Assembly (NCBI GenBank): GCA_004380135.1
Contig: QXCR01000336.1
Span: forward strand, 1-14,787
Source of the DNA: Stemphylium vesicarium
Lineage: Eukaryota; Ascomycota; Dothideomycetes; Pleosporales; Pleosporaceae
Direction: 5' to 3'
DNA length: 14,787 nucleotides
Shown here: positions 8,901 through 14,787 of the stretch, in pieces
Layout of the letters: every line of letters begins with the position of its first letter
Numbering within the stretch: the first letter of the stretch is position 1
The notes under the pieces: model-generated
Databases searched by the model: none
What the model saw: only the letters and a program-made list of their open reading frames with translations
Told to the model about the DNA's origin: nothing
Position numbers and translations under genes: made by a program

Positions 8901-9700
8901 ATAGTAGATCTATTCTCTATAAAGGGCCTCCTCTATATATTCTTAGAGTAGCTATAGCTTATAAGAAAAGAGGGTATATAATAGTTTATAAGGCAGCTCT
9001 TTACTTAGCTAAATAGAGATTATATAATCTAAGCTCTTATAACTTAGAAGAGTTATAGCTTTTTTATTATTAAAAACGTTAGCGTAGTCTAGTAATGCGT
9101 TAGGGATGCGCGGTTCTTGCGCTACGTGAATGTCGTACACGCGCGCCTCGCATTCTAAACTTATACTAGTAGCTTATAGTGTTCCTAAAAGGTAAGTAAT
9201 AGAGCTAGTATACTCTACATCTTCTAAAAAGCTATTAGTAGTTACTAACTAGATATCTACCTTTATAAGGCCTTAGCGCTATTTTTAGTAGCTATAATTA
9301 ATTAAAATATCTTTCTACTATAAGAAAGGGTTTTCTAAGAGTAGAGAAATTCCTTTCTTATCTACTCTATACGCCGTAACGTTAGTACAGCGTTCTATAC
9401 TATTATTATCTAATAGGCGCACTTAAAACGCATACGCCGCGTAGGTACTCTAATATTATGCGCTAATCTATCCTAGTCTTAGGAGCTCTATATTCTTAAT
9501 AGGTATTATACCTATTTCTATAGCTATCTTTTAGCTAACTAGGCTAACGTCTACTTAGGGATCTAGGATAACCCTAAGTTCCTTTTCTAGACCTAAGTCT
9601 ACTCTTACGCTATATATACGCTTTATATCTAGTAAAATATCTATAAGTATACGCCTTACTAATTCTAAGTTTATAGTAAGGCTTAGGCTTTTTCTATATA
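5990..9700 (-). pseudogene. Gypsy C pol: protease, RT, RNase H, integrase, chromodomain
   Basis: One minus-strand register runs from protease to chromodomain. Protease: V-I-L-D-P block (9560-9572), then V-D-V-S-L-V. RT: about 8970-8400, with the catalytic block Y-L-D-N at 8529-8540 instead of Y-L-D-D. RNase H: T-D-A-S start near 8087, then A-E-L-N-Y and L-E-L-L-A-I. Integrase: zinc region near 7310-7130 and catalytic core with the first Asp changed to Asn near 7058. The GPY/F module reads F-I-R-L-F near 6340, followed by Y-N-I-F-Y-V-S-L-L. All stops are TAA/TAG. The frame lies in the -1 register relative to gag. The protein made and integrated element DNA; this copy is inactive. Confidence 0.9.
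6030..6195 (-). pseudogene. Chromodomain at the end of gypsy C pol
   Basis: In the pol register the reading starts V-T-I-E-G-K-E-V near 6191 and continues K-V-E-K-I-L. After a stop-rich middle it gives E-Y-N-K-S, N-T, T-L-A-S-N-F and D-I-E-K-L-V. This matches the chromodomain pattern (V-E-x-I-L, the tryptophan-rich core and the closing helix) once TAG/TAA are taken as former Trp, Gln or Arg. It places C among the chromoviruses, which target their integration through histone marks. Confidence 0.75.
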
Positions 9701-10710
9701 GTTAATATTAACTAGTAGCTAATTTAGATTATTACTTTAATACTTATTAGCGTAGTAATCTTTCTTTTAGTACTTAAAATAAGTAATATTATACTTATTC
9801 TTTATTTTCTTTAGTGCGCTATAAGAAAAAGGTAGTAGAGTAAGCTTCTTCCTTTTCTCTCTATATGCGCTTTAGCTTAGTTACTTATGCGTAGCTAGTA
9901 TTCTACGTAGGTTCCTTTCTAGAGTTAATACTAAGGTAATAAGATCTTCTCTTATTACTAGAATCTAGTAGTAATTAGTAATTACTTACTATAGCTCTAG
10001 CCTTAGCTTAGTAAATAAGTATTAGACTCTTTACTCTTTAGTATAGGCTATAAGTTAGTCTTCTAGCACGTTAAGGTAGATAGCGAAAGATTAGATAGTC
10101 TAGTCTTTTTACTATATTATATAACTATACGCTATAGCTACTTTAAAGCTGCGATTAATAGAATTAGAGAGTAAGTCTAGTAGGTACTACTTAAAGTATT
10201 TCTAGGTTAGAATCTCTTCTCGCGCTTTAAAGGTGCGCTTAAAGTGCGCGTACTAGAGCTCTCTAGAATCTCCTCCTAGATATTATATTAACTAGATAAC
10301 TTTATCGCGGTCTATATAGAACTCTTATAGTAGAAGCTAAAAGGCTATCTTGTAGGAGCGGATAAATTCGCGGTGTTTCTTAATCGTTTTCCTCTTATAT
10401 TCTACTAGGTCTTTTGGTTTCAAAGTGCGCCTTACGTGCGCAAAGCTGGGCTGGCTAGCTGCGCTCTGGGTGCGGGTTGCGAGATTCCGCGCTAAAAGGT
10501 TAGCTTTAGCTAGGGGTGGCCCTTGTCCGCGCCCTTCTAGCTGCGCGACTTCCTCTTCTAGCTCGCGTAATTATTAGAGAGCTAAGAGTTTATCACATCG
10601 CTCTTTAATAGCTTAAATGCGCTCCGCGAGCGTTATAGGTGCGTCCTTCTCTTATAATTTGCGTTTCTTGCGTAGTATTTATAGTAGGGTTAAGATACTA
10701 GAGCTTTAGC
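9700..10710 (-). pseudogene. Gypsy C gag with N-terminal coiled coil and zinc knuckle
   Basis: On the minus strand from about 10660 the reading gives heptad-rich sequence (E-R-C-D-K-L-L-A-L, R-E-L-E-E-E-V-A-Q-L-E) that fits a coiled coil. A less mutated linker follows (10520-10420), then the capsid block with K-H-R-E-F-I-R-S near 10385, F-Y-I-D-R-D-K-V-I near 10310 and G-G-D-S-R-E-L near 10280. Near 9738-9785 a zinc knuckle of CCHC type is seen with all ligands changed: the Cys and His codons now read Tyr, the product expected from TG-to-TA and CA-to-TA changes. The start codon is not certain, probably between 10690 and 10790. Gag forms the particle and packages element RNA. Confidence 0.82.
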
Positions 10711-10790
10711 TTACTACCTTAGCTAGGTTACCTAATTATATAGAGAGAGCTATTTCTAGATTATTAGCCCTAAGGGAAGAAGAATTATTA

Positions 10791-11022
10791 TATAAGAGAT
10801 AGTTATAAGTAATAGTATTTACTTTATATTATAATAGAATAGTAGGGGATAGCTCTATATTACTATACTAGATAGGGGGTAGTAAGGAGAATAATTCTTG
10901 CCTCTCTTCCCTTGCGCGAAGCGCAGGTTAAAAGCAGGTATCTTCGCCAAGGCGCGAGTGTAAGAAGCAAACATGTTGGGACTGAATGCGCCCAACTGCA
11001 GGCCTTCGGCCTGAGTGTTACA
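10791..11022 (-). repeat. 5' LTR of gypsy C (right copy)
   Basis: It is 232 bp and aligned without gaps to 4433-4664. The left end TATAAGAGATAG is the RIPed form of TGTAAGGGGCAG in the other copy; the right end is GTGTTACA. From about 10890 to 11022 it keeps CA and TG and is GC-rich, with a perfect 6-bp hairpin at 10999-11013. Being the 5' LTR it should hold the promoter, but I cannot name a TATA box with confidence. No clear primer binding site is left at 10770-10790. Confidence 0.92.
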
Positions 11023-11027
11023 CTATA

Positions 11028-12220
11028 GCAAAGTAGGCTATATAGCACGGGACTGTCGTAGTAAAAATAAAGTTACATAATAAGTTAATATACTTAGAAA
11101 GGCTAGCAAACTAGCTAATAAATTATAGAAAGTTATTACGAAACCTATAATTAAATACTAAGTAGATAGTAGAGAAGGTATTCTTAAAGGAATTAAGAAT
11201 CTTACTATTATAAGAACTAAATGCCTAGACGACCCGCTCGCATCTAACGAGGAGTATAATATACTAGAAGAAGATATAGTAGAACTACTACGCACTAAGC
11301 ATAATAAGATAGCTACGTTTAAGAAAAAATATTAACTAAGCACGCTCTACGTAAGCCTACTAGAGATAGAGTCGCTATTACTATAGATTAATAGCCTACT
11401 CTACTATCTTAATAAGAAATTAGTAGACTACGCTATAGAAATCCTAAATATTCTATAAACTATATAATAGTACTTCTATAATCTAGCCTACGAGGTTAAT
11501 TAAGATTAAGAAAATATTTCTCTAGAGATTTAAAAGTTCCTACTAATACTAAAGGATCTCTAATAAGTTAAATAAGTACTATAAGTATAGAACGAACCTA
11601 TAGTTATACCTTTTAATAAAGATATCTAAGAAATAACTCTATACGCTATAGAATTAGATAGCTAGATAGTTAAGATTCTAGAACTAGACGTTTAAGAGTT
11701 TATATAATACTCTTAGAATAATAAGTTATTATAAGCTAAAGAAGTAGAAAAGTAATAGTTATAAAACTAATCTTAAAGTAAATAAAAGATTAACTAGATA
11801 AGCTAAGATATTATAGTCTAGTACTAGTATAATTCTTATAACTCCTACTATACTAAGTTATTATAAACTAGTTATACGTACGACTTTTATAAGACCTATT
11901 ACTTAGAAAAGAAGAGATCTATATAGTCTCTAAGGAGAGTATATAGATTCCCTAAGTATAAGATAGAATAGAATATATATATTAAAGATATATACCTAAA
12001 GCACTTATAAGATAAGTATAAGAATACTTATTTCCCTAGTTATAAAGACCTATAAGATATTATCTAGATATAAACTATATATAAGATACAATATATTAAC
12101 GACTCTATCTACGAATATAAGGAGCACGACTAGCAAATATACCTAAGTAGCGTATGTAATAAGCACTACGATATAAAAGAATTCTATAGATTTAGAACTA
12201 AGTCTTTTTTAGACTAGTAA
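11028..12220 (+). pseudogene. Gypsy A gag, 3' part (zinc knuckle end and tail)
   Basis: The frame continues from 4432 across the gypsy C insertion. The first codons finish the knuckle: the His site is Tyr and the last Cys is kept (TGT near 11049), giving canonical C-x2-C-x4-H-x4-C spacing over the two pieces. The rest is a long hydrophilic gag tail read through many TAA/TAG, with clear stretches around 11170-11330 (N-E-E-Y-N-I-L-E-E-D-I-V). I do not recognise a further domain before the frame ends at TAG TAA (12215-12220), just after a slippery heptamer. Confidence 0.75.
12205..12211 (+). promoter_or_regulatory. Candidate -1 ribosomal frameshift site (T TTT TTA)
   Basis: The heptamer lies in the gag frame as TTT-TTA codons at 12206-12211, the layout needed for -1 slippage. 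The gag frame stops at 12215, and the protease frame lies exactly at -1 and is open in the family sense from here. A possible stem, AGCTA/TAGCT, starts about 11 bases downstream. RIP may have lengthened the T run, so the ancestral site is not certain. Confidence 0.5.
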
Positions 12221-14449
12221 ACAGCTAAGAAGGCCTAGCTAAGAAGATTAATATAGTAAATCCCTTAGAACTTATTAAGCTACTAGTATAGCTTAATAGA
12301 GTATAGATATATACTTTAGTAGATTTAGGATTAGAAGTAAACTATATTTTAGCGTACGTAGTAGATAAAGCTAGACTTTAATTACTATAGAAATATTAGT
12401 TATACCTACTATAAGTTACTAATAGATAACTAATACTAGAAGAAAGTAAGATTATATACGAGGTTACTAACGTAACGCTTAGTATTTAAGAGTACTAGAA
12501 AAGAATAGACCTAGACGTCTTTAGACTAGCTACTTATAATATTATATTAGAACTTCTCTAGCTATAAGAATATAACCTATAGATTAACTAGAAGTTAAAG
12601 AAGTTCTTATTTAAGTACTATAGACTAGACGCAACTATAAGCTAGCCTATATATTAACTAATTTTAATAGTAGATAAGAGAAAAGTTTATAATATTACTA
12701 AAGAATAGTAAACCTTATATAAGAATAGTCTTAAAATATAAGAGTTTAACTTAATAAATACTAGTAAGGCACCTCTAAATTAAAAAGTTAGAGTTTTAGA
12801 GAAACGCGTAACTTCTAATATTCTAAAAGAGTATAAAGAATTTAAGTACCTCTTTATAGAAGTAGTAGATAGCGAAGCCTTACTAAAGTATTAACTCTAG
12901 AATTATAAGATTATTCTAGAAGAAAGGAAAACTTTACCTTTTAAGCTAATATATTAACTATTAGAGATAGAATTTAAAGTACTAAGAAAGTAGCTAAATA
13001 AAGACTTAAAGAAGGGCTATATTAGACTCTCTAATTTACTAGTAGAATTTCTAATACTCTTTATACTAAAGAAGAAGAGACTACTAAGAATATGCGTAGA
13101 CTATTATAAGCTTAATAATATTATAGTAAAGAATTAATACTTACTACTAAATATTATAGAACTTTAGAATTAATTATCTTAAGTAAGAATCTTTATAGTA
13201 ATAGATCTATAAGATAGATACTATCTTATTAAAATAAAGAAAGGTAAAGAATAGAAGATAGCGTTCTAAATAAGATATAGATATTATAAATATACTATTA
13301 TACCTTTTAGGCTTATAAACGCCCTAGTAATATTTTAGAAACTTATTAATAACGTATTAAGAGCTTACCTAGATATCTTTTGTAAAAACGTCGCCCTATG
13401 CCACTACGCCAGTACGTGCCCAAAAAAGGTACAGTAACGATAACTATCGTTACGGTGCATAGGATAGTATATATATCGATCGTGACATCTTTATTATTAT
13501 ATATTTAGACAATATTCTTGTCTACTCTAAGAATAAAGAAGAATATGTTAAATATATCTATATAGTACTAAGGTGCCTAGACTAGTTTAACTTACGACTT
13601 AAGCTAGAGAAATGCGAATTCTATAAGAAAGAGGTCGCTTTCTTAGAATATATTATAGGAGCTAATAGAGTACGTATAAGCGAAGAAAAGATTAAAGTAG
13701 TTAAGAAATAGCTACTACTAAAGATAGTTAAGAAAATATAATCCTTTCTAGAATTCTTAAACTTTAACTAATAGTTTATTAAGAATTACTCTAAGATTAC
13801 TATTTTATTAATAAAACTTATAAGAAAAGACACACTATTTATATAGAGTAAAGAAGTAGAAGACGCCTTCTAGACGCTTAAGAATGTAAGTATAATACTA
13901 CTATACTTCTGTATATTCTAATTAGGGTAACCCTTACGCTTTAAGACTAACTTATTAGATCTCGCACTAGAAGGATATGCTAGCTAATTATATAAAGGCT
14001 AATAGCATCTTATAGCCTATTATTCACGCAAGCTTTTAGGACTAGAGAAGAACTACGACATTTATAATAAGGAGCTATTAGCTATTATCGCCTATCTAAA
14101 GTATTAGAGAGTATACGCTAAGAGTTACTTAGAACTTATAATATTCTTAGATTATAAGAACTTAGTTACGTTTATAACTACTAAGGTACTTAATAAATAA
14201 TAAGTTTAATAGTTATAGAAATTAGGATAACATAAGTTTAAAATTATATTTATACTAAGAAAAGATAATAGTAGGGCTAACGCCCTTAGCTATAGATATA
14301 ATATTATAGGAATAAAGATAATTAATAAATCCGCAATACTTATACACTATAAAGATAGATTATTAGAATTAGCGAAGACGCTAAACCTAGTTATATAAGT
14401 TACTAATAAGGTACTAAAAGAATTATAAGAAGTAATTATTAAGTAATAC
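12211..14449 (+). pseudogene. Gypsy A pol: protease, RT, RNase H
   Basis: Protease: the V-D-L-G block at 12319-12330, where Leu stands for the usual Ser of D-S-G, a TCA-to-TTA change. RT: about 12960-13650, with I-C-V-D-Y-Y near 13090, the I-D-L block near 13200 and the catalytic block Y-L-D-N at 13502-13513. RNase H: about 13940-14300, where the first catalytic Asp reads Asn, followed by E-K-N-Y-D-I-Y-N-K-E-L-L-A-I and the S-R-A-N-A-L-S end near 14275. The integrase is missing because D2 cuts the element at 14450. All stops are TAA/TAG. RT is interrupted by D1 between the D-I-F and I-Y-L-D-N parts. Confidence 0.9.
13381..13487 (-). mobile_element. Solo LTR D1, 107 bp, in the RT gene of element A
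   Basis: It starts TGT, ends ACA and is flanked by a perfect 5-bp duplication TCTTT (13376-13380 and 13488-13492). The empty site is seen in A-prime, where the same RT codons run on without a break. It is not RIPed although the flanks are. It contains a perfect hairpin GTAACGAT/ATCGTTAC and a second stem CCTATGC/GCATAGG around it. The minus orientation is inferred from D2, where a polypurine tract adjoins the LTR on that strand. It is related to D2. Confidence 0.85.
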
Positions 14450-14568
14450 TGTCAGGACGCAGCCCTGCACCACTACGCCATGCAACCAAAAAGGTACGTA
14501 TGATCAGTGAACTACTGATCATGGTGCAGGATAGTATATATCGTCATCTGGCCTGACCCGGCCTGACA
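14450..14568 (-). repeat. LTR D2, 119 bp, related to D1
   Basis: The ends are TGTCAGG and CCTGACA, a perfect 7-bp inverted repeat. It shares with D1 the blocks CCACTACGCCA, AAAAAGGTAC and AGGATAGTATATATCG. The stems between them differ in sequence but pair in both copies. On the minus strand a purine run (AGAAGGGGGATAT) lies directly before it, so it is probably the 3' LTR of a minus-strand element that continues beyond the window. The left neighbour AATAC is not repeated at 14569, so it is not a solo LTR with both ends here. Confidence 0.7.
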
Positions 14569-14787
14569 ATATCCCCCTTCTTTATAGCGCATGCCCTCAG
14601 GCGCTGGCGTTCTCGCGCAGGCCACCAGGCGCATGCCTATAACAGACAGGCAGGCAATACTAGACCCTCCAGCAGCTCACAATACCGCGTTATGCTCCAT
14701 AACGGCGTATTTCAGCTTAAACAAGCCGGCTTATGCTGAAACTGGCCTTGTGGGGGATCGAACAATAGACCTTCGGCCCTATTCCTC
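14569..14787 (-). other. GC-rich unmutated sequence next to D2, probably internal to its element
   Basis: It keeps CA and TG throughout. It has inverted repeats: CGTTATG/CATAACG (near 14689), TTTCAGC/GCTGAAA with an inner AAGCCGGCTT (14711-14742), and AATAG/CTATT at the right end. No frame longer than about 55 codons and no pol motif is seen. If D2 is a 3' LTR, this is the 3' untranslated part of that element. The GATCGAAC at 14757-14764 resembles a T-arm sequence, but no tRNA fold can be built in the window. Confidence 0.45.

Larger units (their letters stand above)
4433..11022 (-). mobile_element. Complete Ty3/gypsy element C, 6,590 bp, chromovirus type
   Basis: Two direct 232-bp LTRs (4433-4664 and 10791-11022) lie between 5-bp target copies CTATA (4428-4432 and 11023-11027). 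The element reads on the minus strand: gag with coiled coil and zinc knuckle, then protease, RT, RNase H, integrase with GPY/F module, chromodomain, a polypurine tract and the 3' LTR. A further ORF on the plus strand lies between the chromodomain and the 3' LTR. It is inserted into the gag zinc-knuckle codons of element A. It is heavily RIPed except for several islands and the outer LTR parts. It is structurally complete but coding-dead. Confidence 0.93.
2539..14449 (+). mobile_element. Ty3/gypsy element A, plus strand, interrupted by insertions
   Basis: Gag (3550-4432 and 11028-12220), protease, RT and RNase H (12211-14449) follow in Ty3/gypsy order. It is split by the hAT MITE, by gypsy C and by solo LTR D1, and cut at 14450 by D2; integrase and 3' LTR are not seen. 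Register arithmetic holds: after taking out C plus one CTATA copy, the zinc knuckle reads on in frame, and after taking out D1 plus TCTTT (112 bases) the RT frame continues. The left limit at 2539 is where A-prime homology stops at a TG; that it is the LTR start of A is an inference. Confidence 0.75.

Noticed and set aside
10863..11048. 61-codon ORF on the minus strand
   Set aside because: It lies in the 5' LTR of gypsy C, starts outside the element and crosses its border and target duplication. It has no family motif, and the open frame only reflects the RIP-free half of the LTR.
13410..14480. Pol III box A in D1 and D2
   Set aside because: TGGCGTAGTGG on the minus strand fits the box A consensus in both copies, but no box B follows at the right distance, and the ends and target duplication fit an LTR better.
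14740..14787. tRNA or tRNA-derived SINE at the right edge
   Set aside because: A T-arm-like GTTCGATCC occurs on the minus strand, but the stem bases do not pair and no box A or cloverleaf is visible in the window.

Overview
The window is fungal repeat DNA, most likely from a filamentous ascomycete (Pezizomycotina). I see no host gene, rRNA, tRNA or CRISPR array. It is a nest of dead transposable elements, most of them heavily mutated by repeat-induced point mutation (RIP). Long stretches are almost free of CA and TG dinucleotides (for example 11761-11820 has none of either) and rich in TA. The old reading frames are full of TAA and TAG, but hardly any TGA, at former Gln and Trp codons. This is why almost no long ORF survives although retrotransposon proteins can still be read through the stops.

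Layout. 1-993 is the 3' end of a Ty1/copia element (RT tail, RNase H, polypurine tract, 134-bp LTR). It sits inside a Ty3/gypsy element 'B' (994-1666: integrase tail, chromodomain, 250-bp LTR). B in turn sits inside a minus-strand fragment of a second gypsy family, 'A-prime' (1667-2538, RT only). From 2539 to 14449 runs a plus-strand gypsy copy of the A family, 'A' (possible LTR start, gag, protease, RT, RNase H). A is itself interrupted four times: by a 464-bp hAT-type MITE (2885-3348, 8-bp target duplication), by a complete 6,590-bp gypsy element 'C' on the minus strand (4433-11022, two 232-bp LTRs, 5-bp duplication CTATA), by a 107-bp solo LTR 'D1' (13381-13487, duplication TCTTT), and by a related 119-bp LTR 'D2' with an unmutated GC-rich tail (14450-14787).

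How the parts fit. Taking out C and D1, each with one target-site copy, restores continuous register in A, which supports the boundaries. In both A and C, pol lies in the -1 register relative to gag; A has a candidate slippery heptamer at the join. C carries an extra gene-like ORF on the opposite strand between its chromodomain and 3' LTR, with a spaced cysteine motif and an asparagine run. The outer parts of C's two LTRs escaped RIP while the inner parts did not, in mirror image. The catalytic motifs checked (copia RNase H, YxDD in A and C, zinc knuckles, first integrase Asp of C) carry RIP-type substitutions, so no autonomous element is likely here. The letter names A, B, C and D are mine.
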